Below, piece by piece: positions 15,583 to 23,557 of a stretch of DNA of 38,135 nt. Within the stretch, counting starts at the first letter, position 1. Every line of letters starts with the position of its first letter. Position numbers and translations under genes: made by a program. This stretch comes from Candidatus Hinthialibacter antarcticus (GTDB lineage: Bacteria; Hinthialibacterota; Hinthialibacteria; Hinthialibacterales; Hinthialibacteraceae): the NCBI GenBank assembly GCA_030765645.1, contig JAVCCE010000036.1:1-38135 (forward strand), read 5' to 3'. Under the pieces are notes generated by a model that saw only the letters and a program-made list of their open reading frames with translations, made no database searches and was not told where the DNA came from.

Positions 15583-15681
15583 CCGCCCCCAAAGATTGGG
15601 GGCGGTTAGGCGGGGGTTGACTGGCGGCGTAGCCGACAGCAATTCAAAAAATCCCCCCCCCCGAACTTTGGGGAGAGAACC
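15583..15681. repeat. GC-rich hairpin and poly-C/poly-G inverted element
   Basis: CCGCCCCCAA (15583-15592) and TTGGGGGCGG (15596-15605) form a perfect 10-bp stem with a 3-nt loop. A second pairing joins GGCGGGGGTT (about 15609-15618) to AATCCCCCCCC (about 15650-15660). The tail TTGGGGAGAGAACC (15668-15681) recurs exactly at 36067-36080, so this belongs to a dispersed family. Confidence 0.7.
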
Positions 15682-15690
15682 TGTGAATTT

Positions 15691-16007
15691 TGAGGCGGAT
15701 AAATCCACCTTACTCGCGTGCGGCGTCGAACTTGACTTTTTTTATCTATTTTATTAGGTTTGGTTATATACTATCTTTTGAATGTTTTGTTATTTCACAT
15801 CATTTTGCGCAAAGCAACTTGCCGGATGTTTTTCACCATGAATTTTCATTGTTAGAGCGGTTGTCAAAAATATGTGCGTAAAGCGCGCCCGTAGCCTGCC
15901 TATCGCAGGTAGGGGCTCAGCGATAGATTCCGTTACGGAAACTCAATCCGCGCATAATTCTGGTAATCACTATAAGACCAGTCGCCAATCGAGTGGGGGG
16001 AGAAAAC
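15691..16007. other. AT-rich spacer upstream of the DUF1549 gene
   Basis: I see no gene here. A possible weak promoter is TTGACT at 15732-15737 with TAGGTT 17 bases later. A small hairpin CCTGC/GCAGG lies at 15895-15909 and a perfect short palindrome TTCCG-tta-CGGAA at 15928-15940, about 70 bases before the GTG start. The latter could be an operator or RNA stem. No terminator points into this region. Confidence 0.4.
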
Positions 16008-17717
16008 GTGAACCGTATCCTATTATGGTTTTGCATCATCGCAATGAGTGCATCTCAGATTATCCGTGCAGACGAACAGTCTGCGTATCAACAGGCTATA
16101 GACTCCGCCAAGGCGGCGGCGCATGTGCTTGAGCAGGCCGAGAAAGCCCATCAAGCCTCGCAAGAGTCGCTGAAAGCGGCGCGCGAAGCCGCGCAAAACG
16201 CCGACGCCGTCGCGCAAAAGGCCTACCTGGAATTAAAGCAACGCAAACGCAGCGAACGGGTGGCGGGATTGCCCAAACCGCCGCAGCCTCCCGCTGTGGA
16301 TGTCCCTGCGTTCAATGAAATTGACCGCTTCATCACCGCGCAATGGCCGCAAGACAGCGACCCGCAATTGTGCAGCGACGAAGTTTTCTTGCGCCGCATT
16401 TTTCTCGACGTTGTCGGGTATATCCCAAAGCCGGATGAAGTGACCAAGTTTCTCAATGACGAGAGCGGAGACAAGCGGGCGCAATGGATCGACAAACTGC
16501 TCGCCCGCGATGAAGACTACGCCGCCAACTGGTCGCAGTTCTGGGAAGACGCGCTGTGCAGCAACGGCAAACACCAGGGCGGCGTTGGGACGCGGGGCGA
16601 CTTTCAGCCGTATATCATCGAAAGTTTTCGACGGAACATTCCGTATGACGTGTTTGTGACGCAGTTGATCGACCCTAACGCGGCTGGGTATTACGGCGGA
16701 TACGTCAAATCGAAAGACCATCTCGAGTCCACCCAAACGGCGGCGAATATCGGTCAGGTGTTTTTAGGGACGCGCCTCAAATGCGCCAGCTGTCACGATC
16801 ATTTTCTCAATTTTGAATGGACCCAAAAGCGCTTTCTGGGTTTTGCCAGTTTCTTTAACGAAGACAATCTGGAAGTCATTCGTTGCGAGGTGAAGCACGG
16901 AGAGTTTGTTAAACCGGCGTTCATTTTTGAAAACGGTTCGGTTGACGCCGCCCAGTTAGATTCTCTCGACAAGCGCCTTGAAGTGGTCTCGAACCTGATT
17001 GTAGACCCTGCCAACCCGCGGTTTGCCGCGTCATTCATCAACCGGGTGTGGAAACGCTCGGTGGGGATGGGGCTGGTAGAACCGGTAGACGACTTCCGCG
17101 AAGATACAGAGGCGTCTCATCCCAAACTGCTGGCGTGGCTGTCGTATGAATTCGCCGCCAGCGGATACGATATCAAACATATCATGCAGTTGGTGTTGAA
17201 TTCTCGAACCTATCAGTTGGAGTTTAACGAAGCGCTTGCCGACAAATGGAGCGAAGGCGAAGACTTGCCGCGTTATTTTCTCTCGCCTGCGCAACGGCGT
17301 TTGACGTGTGAACAGGCGCTGGATTCCATCGCGGCGGCGGTCGGACTGCAACGCAAACGCACCACCTTTGATGAGAGTTCGACCCCGCTGACCCGCTCGC
17401 TGGGCAAGCCGGAAACCCGCAACGAAGTCATCACCACCCGGTCAGAAGAAATCGCGGTGATTCAGTCGTTGCAACTGATGAATAGCCCCGAATTTCACGA
17501 AATGATTTACGGTTCGCCGTTGCCGATACGCCTTGCCAAGACGCAAGATAGCGGCGAAGCGTTGCGCTTGGCGTATTTGCGGGTGTTGAGCCGCGAACCC
17601 AACGCCAGCGAGCGCAAAGCCCTGCTGGCGCAGCTGGGCGAGAACCCCCAAGCCGATGAATGGGGTGATTTGTTGTGGGCGTTGGCGTCGTCGCCGCAGT
17701 TTCATTACATCAATTAG
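16008..17717 (+). CDS. DUF1549/DUF1553 domain exported protein with CxxCH motif
   Basis: This ~569-residue protein belongs to the planctomycete-type DUF1549-DUF1553 group. A signal peptide covers about 1-21 and an Ala/Glu/Lys-rich coiled coil about 24-85. DUF1549 runs from about 100 to 290, with FLRRIFLDVVGYIP, NWSQFWEDAL and the haem-type motif CASCHDH (C259, C262, H263). DUF1553 runs from about 325 to 565, with NPRFAASFINRVWKRSVGMGLVEPVDDFR and HPKLLAWLSYEFAASGYDIKHIMQLVLNSRTYQ. Many relatives are 700-1100 residues with an extra PSCyt1 cytochrome domain; this one is compact and lacks it. Function is unproven; these genes are nearly always paired with DUF1501 genes in polysaccharide-degrading bacteria, as here. 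GGAG five bases before GTG at 16008 selects this start over the GTG at 15993. Confidence 0.9.
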   Translation: MNRILLWFCIIAMSASQIIRADEQSAYQQAIDSAKAAAHVLEQAEKAHQASQESLKAAREAAQNADAVAQKAYLELKQRKRSERVAGLPKPPQPPAVDVPAFNEIDRFITAQWPQDSDPQLCSDEVFLRRIFLDVVGYIPKPDEVTKFLNDESGDKRAQWIDKLLARDEDYAANWSQFWEDALCSNGKHQGGVGTRGDFQPYIIESFRRNIPYDVFVTQLIDPNAAGYYGGYVKSKDHLESTQTAANIGQVFLGTRLKCASCHDHFLNFEWTQKRFLGFASFFNEDNLEVIRCEVKHGEFVKPAFIFENGSVDAAQLDSLDKRLEVVSNLIVDPANPRFAASFINRVWKRSVGMGLVEPVDDFREDTEASHPKLLAWLSYEFAASGYDIKHIMQLVLNSRTYQLEFNEALADKWSEGEDLPRYFLSPAQRRLTCEQALDSIAAAVGLQRKRTTFDESSTPLTRSLGKPETRNEVITTRSEEIAVIQSLQLMNSPEFHEMIYGSPLPIRLAKTQDSGEALRLAYLRVLSREPNASERKALLAQLGENPQADEWGDLLWALASSPQFHYIN

Positions 17718-17739
17718 ATATACCCAGGGAGATACGATT

Positions 17740-19173
17740 ATGGCCCGCGTCAAATCTACGCGTAGACAGTTTATTCAACAGACTTCACTGGCGGCGACTT
17801 CGCTTTTCGCAACCAGCAAATACGCCGCCGCCAATGCGGCGAAGGCGCTCAATCCAAGCGCTGACTCGATGATACTCATCTGGCTGCCGGGCGGCGTCGA
17901 CCAATGGGATACGTTTGATCCCAAAAAACACACGCCCTACAAAGCCGGAATGAAAGGCAGCGAGTTGTACTCGACCTTCCCGTCGATCCCGACGGCGGCG
18001 GACGGAATTCATCTCAGCGAGGGTTTGGACAATATCGCGTCGGTGATGGATAAGGGCGCCATTTTACGTACGCTGACCTCCGACACCAAGTTCGGGGCAA
18101 TCCACTTACGCGCCCAACATTACATGATGACCAGCTATGAGTTTCCGGCGGGCGTGCAGGTGCCTTCGATGGGTTCGGTGGTCGCCAAGTCGCTGGGGCG
18201 GCGCGACCCGTTTGTGCCTGCGTACATCGACATTGGCCGCGACATCACCACCGCTGACCAGGACATGCTATTCATCAGCCAATACCAGGGGCCGGGGTTT
18301 CTTGGCGTGAAGTATGCGCCTTTCATGGTGCCCAATCCAGAAGAGGGAATCCCCACGCTCAACGCGGTGGCGGGCATGACGCCCGACCGTTTGGACCAGC
18401 GTCAGAAATATCTGGAACTCATTACCGGAAATTCAACCAAGCAGTTGCGCGAAGCCAACAAGACCAAAGAATACATGCAGGTCATGGAAGACGCCCGCGC
18501 CATGATGGACTCGCCGGTCAAGAGCACCTTTGATCTCAACGAAGAGTCGCAGCAAACTATCGACGCTTACAAGATCGACCACCGCTTCGGCATGGGCTGT
18601 TTGCTGGCGCGGCGCTTGGTCGAAACCGGCGCGCGTTTTGTTGAAGTCGAATATCAGTACGAGCCATTCGGCGGATTTGATACTCACGAAAACGGACACA
18701 CCCGCATGGCGGGCATGAAATCGCAAATCGACCGCCCCATTGCGCAGTTGGTGCGCGACCTCGACCAACGCGGGTTGCTGGAGCGTACGCTGGTGGTGGT
18801 GATGACCGAGTTTGGGCGCACCATCGCCGATAAGCCGTCCGCCGGGCAAGAGGCGTTTGGCTTTGATGAAAGCCAGACGGGCGAATCGCTGGTCGTTGAA
18901 GATGAACGCCTGTATGGCCACCACGGCCATTTCAGTTCGGCGAATTGCATGTTGTTCTTCGGCGGTGGCTTCAAACAAGGATATGTACACGGCAAAACCG
19001 CCCCGGAACACCCGATGCTGCCAGTCGAGGACCCGGTCTACTTGACCGACGCCTACGCCACCATCTACCGCGCGTTGGGAATCCCTGCTGACCAATTTTA
19101 TATTACTGAAGACCGTCCGTTTTATGTCACCAAAGATGGAAAAGGCAAGGTCGTCGAAGGCTTATTGGCCTAA
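17740..19173 (+). CDS. DUF1501 family Tat-exported protein (sulfatase-like fold)
   Basis: This ~477-residue protein begins with a twin-arginine signal: TRRQFIQ (residues 7-13), a hydrophobic stretch and a cleavage site near AAANA, so it is folded before export. The mature part has DSMILIWLPGGVDQWDTFDPK, RTLTSDTKFGAIHLRAQHYMMT, FGGFDTHENGH and VVVMTEFGRTIADK, followed by LYGHHGHFSSANCMLFFGGGFKQG. These are hallmarks of DUF1501, which resembles the alkaline phosphatase/sulfatase superfamily and keeps clusters of Asp and His likely to bind metal. It follows the DUF1549/DUF1553 gene by 22 nt with AGGGAG as ribosome binding site, so the two form an operon and probably work together in the periplasm. 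The substrate is unknown. A terminator follows directly. Confidence 0.92.
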   Translation: MARVKSTRRQFIQQTSLAATSLFATSKYAAANAAKALNPSADSMILIWLPGGVDQWDTFDPKKHTPYKAGMKGSELYSTFPSIPTAADGIHLSEGLDNIASVMDKGAILRTLTSDTKFGAIHLRAQHYMMTSYEFPAGVQVPSMGSVVAKSLGRRDPFVPAYIDIGRDITTADQDMLFISQYQGPGFLGVKYAPFMVPNPEEGIPTLNAVAGMTPDRLDQRQKYLELITGNSTKQLREANKTKEYMQVMEDARAMMDSPVKSTFDLNEESQQTIDAYKIDHRFGMGCLLARRLVETGARFVEVEYQYEPFGGFDTHENGHTRMAGMKSQIDRPIAQLVRDLDQRGLLERTLVVVMTEFGRTIADKPSAGQEAFGFDESQTGESLVVEDERLYGHHGHFSSANCMLFFGGGFKQGYVHGKTAPEHPMLPVEDPVYLTDAYATIYRALGIPADQFYITEDRPFYVTKDGKGKVVEGLLA

Positions 19174-19195
19174 CGCGGTTCCACATTGCACACGC

Positions 19196-19230
19196 AAAGC
19201 CGTCGGCGAAATTGTCGGCGGCTTTTTTTT
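19196..19230 (+). terminator. Rho-independent terminator
   Basis: AAGCCGTCG (19197-19205) pairs with CGGCGGCTT (19216-19224), one G-U pair, 10-nt loop, followed by an eight-base T run. It closes the DUF1549/DUF1501 operon. Confidence 0.85.
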
Positions 19231-19296
19231 GTCCTTGACGGGCGGCGCTGCGTTCAACACCATACACTGTTGGCATTTCAGATGGAGCGTGTGTTG

Positions 19297-21390
19297 ATGA
19301 AGGCGATGAAGACCGTCGGCGTGTTTGGGTTGTATCTCGCGTTTGCGGTTGCGCGGACGTTCCCATGGGTTTTGCGCCTGGGCGATGCGACCCAGGAGGA
19401 CGCGCTTGATTCGTTGCTGGTCGCCTGGATGATCGGCTGGAACCATCATGCGTTTGCTCATGGCTTTGGCGGCTATTTCAACGCCAATATTTTTTATCCC
19501 CATGAGAACGCGTTTTTGTTTTCAGAATTGATGCTTGGCCCGGCGTTGGCGACGGCGCCGTTGTATGGGTTGGGGTTCGGCCCGCTCTTTTGTTTGAACC
19601 TCTTCTTATTGATCGCGCTCGCGTTGAATGGGCTTGCCGTCTATTTGCTCGCCAAAGAAATTGGCTGCCACGCCGAACCCGCGTTTTTCGGCGGCGCGGC
19701 GTTTTCGATGACGACGTACGCATTGATGGCGTTGCGGCGTCCGCATTTTTTGTTTATGTTTGCGCTGTTGTTCGCGCTTTTGTTTTTGTATCGGTTTCTT
19801 GAACAACGGCGTTTGCGTTGGCTCGCGGCATATATGGTTTGCGCATTATTTTTATTGACGTGCAACATGTATTTGGCGGCGGCGTTGGTCCCCGCTTCGG
19901 GCTTATTGCTGTTATTCTCTACTCGAAAAAATATCACGTGGACGCCGCTTGTCGCGCTGGGCGGCGTTGTGTTGTTGCTGGCGTTGGCGTATGGATGGCA
20001 ATATTCATTGCGCCGCAGCGCGATTGTTGAGGCGGGGTTGTTAGGCCCGCCTGATGCGGCCCAATTGACGATCTCGACCATCACTTTCGCGAACTTGGTT
20101 TGGCCGTCTGGCAGCAACTCGTTCTATCAAGGGCGCATCCCCATCGCGCATTTGACCTTTGCGGAACTGCGCTTCTTTCCGGGCTTTCTGGTTTTGTTTT
20201 TGTGCGGCATCGAGTTCGCGTCGATATTTCGCGCGCGCCAAAACCGCAGGCGTTCAAGCGCGTTGCATTTTATGGCGTGGTGCGTGTGTAGTCTGTTGAT
20301 GATTTCGGTGGTGGTTTTGTCTTGGCAGAAAACGCAGACGGTGTTGTATCACCAAATCCATTTACTGCTCATTGCCGTATTCTTCGGGCTGGCGTTGCTG
20401 TTGCCGTCATGGCGAAGAGGCATTATTCAGTGGTTGAAAACGGCGCATCCGCTTCTCGCGTCGCTGGCGCTCTTTGCGTTTTTTCTGATGATTTATTCGA
20501 GCCGTGAATTTTCGGCGTTGCTATTTCAATGGGCGCCGCAATTGGCGTTTATCCGAATCCCGGGGCGTTTTGGCGTTGTCCCGCTATTGGTCATCTGCTT
20601 GTTTGCGGCGGCGGCGCTACACCGGGCGTTGAGTGTGATGCAGCCTCTCATGTTTAAGCGGGGTGTTGTGCTCGCTCTGCTGATGGTCCTTTATTTGGAA
20701 ACCACCGTCTCAACGCCGCTGATGTTTGTGGATACACCGACGACCAAGCCCGCTGTGTATGACTGGCTTTCGCAACAAGACGACATTCAAGTGATGGCTG
20801 AAATGCCTATGCAAACCCATTTGCAAAACTGCATGGCGCAGTATCGCTCGAGCTTTCATTGGAAGAAATTGGTGAATGGATATAGCGGGTATTTCCCCTA
20901 TGAATTTGCCACCCTGCGCGACCAGATGAAAGCGTTTCCGTCGCGCGAGTCGCTGCAAGCGCTGCACCAGCGCGGCTGTGATTGGGTGGTGGCGCACAAG
21001 AATGAAATGCCGCCGCTGCGGTTCGCGCAGGTGGCGTTTTTCGCTAAGACGGCGCCGTGGATTCATGTTGCGTATGAAGACGAAGATAGCCTCGCGCTAC
21101 AACTTCTACCGATGGAGGGAGGCCGCGCCGTCCGCATTGATGTGGGGCGTTCTGATGGGCGGGCGAGCGAATGGCGGTTGCAGTCAGGCGAGGTTTCCAT
21201 GCCGCTGCCGGTTGATGAGAACGGCGTCATCGAATTGCAGGACATGCCGCCGGGGACGTATTCGGTCAGGCAACAAACAGCCGCCGCGCCTGTGTTGCGT
21301 CTGCGGTTTTTGCTTTCAGAAAAAACGGGCGAGCAGGTCGATTTTCAATTGGTTGGAGATCAGGTGATTTTGATTGACGACGCTGATTAA
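19297..21390 (+). CDS. Polytopic membrane protein, glycosyltransferase/YfhO-like architecture
   Basis: This ~697-residue protein has about 10-12 membrane helices spread from residue 5 to about 490, then a ~200-residue soluble C-terminal domain. The early loop after TM1 contains GDATQEDALDSLLVAWMIGWNHH and later NANIFYPHENAFLFSELMLG. Acidic residues in the first loop and a FYPHEN-type stretch recall GT-C glycosyltransferases and YfhO-like proteins that handle lipid-linked sugars. The C-terminal part includes YDWLSQQDDIQVMAEMPMQ and RGCDWVVAHKNE, a common pattern in such uncharacterised membrane proteins. GGAG nine bases before ATG 19297 supports this start; 19282 is also possible. It starts 66 nt after the terminator of the previous operon, so it has its own promoter, and ends 9 nt from the convergent hydrolase gene. 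The function is a guess from architecture. Confidence 0.75.
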   Translation: MKAMKTVGVFGLYLAFAVARTFPWVLRLGDATQEDALDSLLVAWMIGWNHHAFAHGFGGYFNANIFYPHENAFLFSELMLGPALATAPLYGLGFGPLFCLNLFLLIALALNGLAVYLLAKEIGCHAEPAFFGGAAFSMTTYALMALRRPHFLFMFALLFALLFLYRFLEQRRLRWLAAYMVCALFLLTCNMYLAAALVPASGLLLLFSTRKNITWTPLVALGGVVLLLALAYGWQYSLRRSAIVEAGLLGPPDAAQLTISTITFANLVWPSGSNSFYQGRIPIAHLTFAELRFFPGFLVLFLCGIEFASIFRARQNRRRSSALHFMAWCVCSLLMISVVVLSWQKTQTVLYHQIHLLLIAVFFGLALLLPSWRRGIIQWLKTAHPLLASLALFAFFLMIYSSREFSALLFQWAPQLAFIRIPGRFGVVPLLVICLFAAAALHRALSVMQPLMFKRGVVLALLMVLYLETTVSTPLMFVDTPTTKPAVYDWLSQQDDIQVMAEMPMQTHLQNCMAQYRSSFHWKKLVNGYSGYFPYEFATLRDQMKAFPSRESLQALHQRGCDWVVAHKNEMPPLRFAQVAFFAKTAPWIHVAYEDEDSLALQLLPMEGGRAVRIDVGRSDGRASEWRLQSGEVSMPLPVDENGVIELQDMPPGTYSVRQQTAAAPVLRLRFLLSEKTGEQVDFQLVGDQVILIDDAD

Positions 21391-21399
21391 GCAATTGCT

Positions 21400-21963
21400 C
21401 TACACAATCAATTTTCGCGCGGCTTTGAAATCGTCGGTTCCCGCTTCAACCAATAATTCAAAAATGACGGATTCAATATTGGTGATGATCGCGCCCGCGT
21501 CGCGCATCCGGGCGATAGCGTTATCTCGGTTGGCGTCGTCGCGCGAGCAAGTGGCGCCGATGGGCAAATGGACTTGATAGCCGTTCGCGAGCAAATCTAA
21601 AACCGTTTGCATGACGCACACGTGGGTTTCGATTCCCGTGACGACGATTTGTTTTCGTTTGGTTTCTTCCAATTGCTTCCAGAACGCTTCTTCTCCACAG
21701 CAACTGAAGGTCATTTTTTGTGAAATCTGGCTGGCGTCGACCTGCTGGGCGATGCTGTCCAGCGTGGGGCCGAGACCTTTGGGATATTGCTCGGTTACTA
21801 AGACGGGAACGCTCAAAATCTGCATGGCCTGAACCAGGCGCTCGATTTCACTGGTGACTTGCGGGCCGTTTTTCATGACATCGACGATGCGTTGTTGATA
21901 GTCAACAACGAGCAAGACTGCGTCGTCGCGGCGCAGGATGGTTTCGTGTCGTTTGCGGCCCAT
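21400..21963 (-). CDS. Isochorismatase-like cysteine hydrolase
   Basis: This 187-residue enzyme has the isochorismatase-fold catalytic triad: D21 in LLVVDYQQ, K83 in SQKMTFS and C116 in GIETHVCVMQT. The cis-peptide region VVTGIETHVCV is typical. Relatives include nicotinamidase, YcaC and other amide hydrolases; the HVCV version with short loops is closest to the YcaC-like group of unknown substrate. AAGGA six bases before ATG 21963 selects this start over an upstream in-frame codon at 22029. It is the last gene of a three-gene operon with the solute-binding protein (10 nt upstream) and DUF2225 protein, and is convergent with the membrane protein gene. A link to peptide or amide uptake is possible but speculative. 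Confidence 0.9.
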   Translation of the reverse strand: MGRKRHETILRRDDAVLLVVDYQQRIVDVMKNGPQVTSEIERLVQAMQILSVPVLVTEQYPKGLGPTLDSIAQQVDASQISQKMTFSCCGEEAFWKQLEETKRKQIVVTGIETHVCVMQTVLDLLANGYQVHLPIGATCSRDDANRDNAIARMRDAGAIITNIESVIFELLVEAGTDDFKAARKLIV

Positions 21964-21973
21964 TTCTGTTCCT

Positions 21974-23557
21974 TTAATTCTCAATTGATACCGGCCACAG
22001 GTAATGCAGCGCCATCGGGTGTAAGACAAAGCCTTTGATGTTTTGGCGCAATGCGGCGAAATCTTTGGTGGTGTTTAAGAAGAGCCACGGCGCTTCGTCG
22101 AGAGCGATGGTTTGCGCCTGTTGGTAAATTTTCAGCCGCTCGTTTTCGTCGTAGGTTTGTTGTCCCAGCCGCACCAGGCGGTTGAACTCTTCGTGTTTGA
22201 ATTGCGAGCGGTTTTCGGGATTCGCCAACAAAGCGTAGGCGAAGTTGTCGGGGTCGCCGTTGTCGGTCGACCAACCCAACATGCAGATTTCAAAGTCGTG
22301 GTTGAGCGACCGTTGCAATAACGTGCCCCATTCGACTTGCGATATTTTGACGCGGACGCCGATCTCGCTCAGATCATTTTGCACGACTTCCGCCAAGCGC
22401 GCGCCGATGGGGTTGTAGGGGCGCGGCACGGAATAGGTCATGATTTCAATATCAAATCCGTCGGAGTATCCGGCCTCGACGAGCAGCGCTTTGGCTTTGT
22501 CAGGGTCGAATTCATAGGCGCGGCTGTCGGGGTCGTGGCCCAAGACGCTGGGCGGAAAAATGCCGCGCATGGGTTCTGCATAGCCTTCGAACAGGTGGTC
22601 GCAGATGGCCTTTTTGTTGACGGCGTAATTGATGGCTTGGCGCACGCGTTTGTCTATTAATGGGCCTTTTTCAACATTCATATACGCGAAACTGATATTC
22701 ACGCCGGGCTGTTCGAGCAAGGTGAGGTTTGGATTTTTTTTGACTTCAGCGGCGGTTTGCGGGTTGATGCCGACCATGATTGACGCTTCGCCCCGGGCAA
22801 CGCTGAAGAGCCTCACTTCGGGATCGCGCAACACTTTGTAAATCACTTGTTGGGTTTTGGCGGGAGCGCCCCAATACTCATCGTAGCGGGCGAGCACGAC
22901 TTCAACGTCGCGCGTCCATTTCACAAAACGGAGCGGGCCTGTTCCGACGGGATGTACGCTGTATTCCTCGCCGTATTTTTTCAGCGCCGCCGGGCTGCTG
23001 ATGAAGCAGCAGAACATAGCGAGATTTTTCAACAGCGGCGCGTAGGGTTCATATAAAATCACCCGTACGGTCATATCGCCGTCGGCGACGACCTCTTTGA
23101 CGATGCCGCGTAACGCCATGTCGGCGTAGGGCATGCGCCCCGCAAGATGATAGGGATGGTTTTCGTCAAGCAGGCGCATCAGTGACAGGACGATGGCTTC
23201 AGAAGTCAGCGTGGTCCCGTCATGAAATTTGACGCCGGGGCGTAAGTAGAAGGTCCATTCGCGACCATCGCCGGAGGTTTCCCAGCGCTCCGCCAAGGCG
23301 GGTTCGATTTCGAGAGAACCGTTTTTGAATTTGACGAGGCCCTCGAACATTTGCTGGGCGATGTTGGCCGAGTAGCCGTCTTCCATTGAGCCGGGGTCGA
23401 GGTTGACGGCGTCGCTGCCGTGGGCGAAGACCAGCGAGTCGGTTTCAGGCGCAGACGGCGGCGCGCCGCAATTGGTAAATCCAATAAGAAATGCAAAACC
23501 CAACAACGCGAGCCGGGCCGCATGTGGGAGCGTTTTGAATGACGGGATATATTTCAT
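21974..23557 (-). CDS. Family 5 extracellular solute-binding protein (peptide/nickel ABC type)
   Basis: This 527-residue protein has a hydrophobic leader with a cysteine at C30 (GFTNC). The lipobox is atypical, with Asn at -1, so lipid attachment is probable but not sure. The mature protein is a full SBP_bac_5 domain: DSLVFAHGSDAVNLDPG, MFEGLVKFKNGSLEIEPALAERWE, FYLRPGVKFHDGTTLTSEAIV, VRQAINYAVNKKAICDHLFEGYAEPMRGIFPP, GWSTDNGDPDNFAYALL. Such proteins deliver oligopeptides, nickel or other solutes to an ABC importer. No permease or ATPase genes lie in this window, so it must use components coded elsewhere or act as a stand-alone sensor. Its ATG overlaps the upstream DUF2225 stop by one base (TAATG), which couples their translation. 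Confidence 0.93.
   Translation of the reverse strand: MKYIPSFKTLPHAARLALLGFAFLIGFTNCGAPPSAPETDSLVFAHGSDAVNLDPGSMEDGYSANIAQQMFEGLVKFKNGSLEIEPALAERWETSGDGREWTFYLRPGVKFHDGTTLTSEAIVLSLMRLLDENHPYHLAGRMPYADMALRGIVKEVVADGDMTVRVILYEPYAPLLKNLAMFCCFISSPAALKKYGEEYSVHPVGTGPLRFVKWTRDVEVVLARYDEYWGAPAKTQQVIYKVLRDPEVRLFSVARGEASIMVGINPQTAAEVKKNPNLTLLEQPGVNISFAYMNVEKGPLIDKRVRQAINYAVNKKAICDHLFEGYAEPMRGIFPPSVLGHDPDSRAYEFDPDKAKALLVEAGYSDGFDIEIMTYSVPRPYNPIGARLAEVVQNDLSEIGVRVKISQVEWGTLLQRSLNHDFEICMLGWSTDNGDPDNFAYALLANPENRSQFKHEEFNRLVRLGQQTYDENERLKIYQQAQTIALDEAPWLFLNTTKDFAALRQNIKGFVLHPMALHYLWPVSIEN

Noticed and set aside
15343-15681. CRISPR array
   Set aside because: The repeats are palindromes of different families and there are no regular spacers or cas genes.
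15367-15708. Minus-strand open frame of 113 codons across the repeat cluster
   Set aside because: It runs through three palindromic elements and has no ribosome binding site or recognisable domain.
18433-19095. Minus-strand open frame of 220 codons inside the DUF1501 gene
   Set aside because: It is a shadow of a GC-rich coding region; the sense frame encodes a full, conserved DUF1501 protein.
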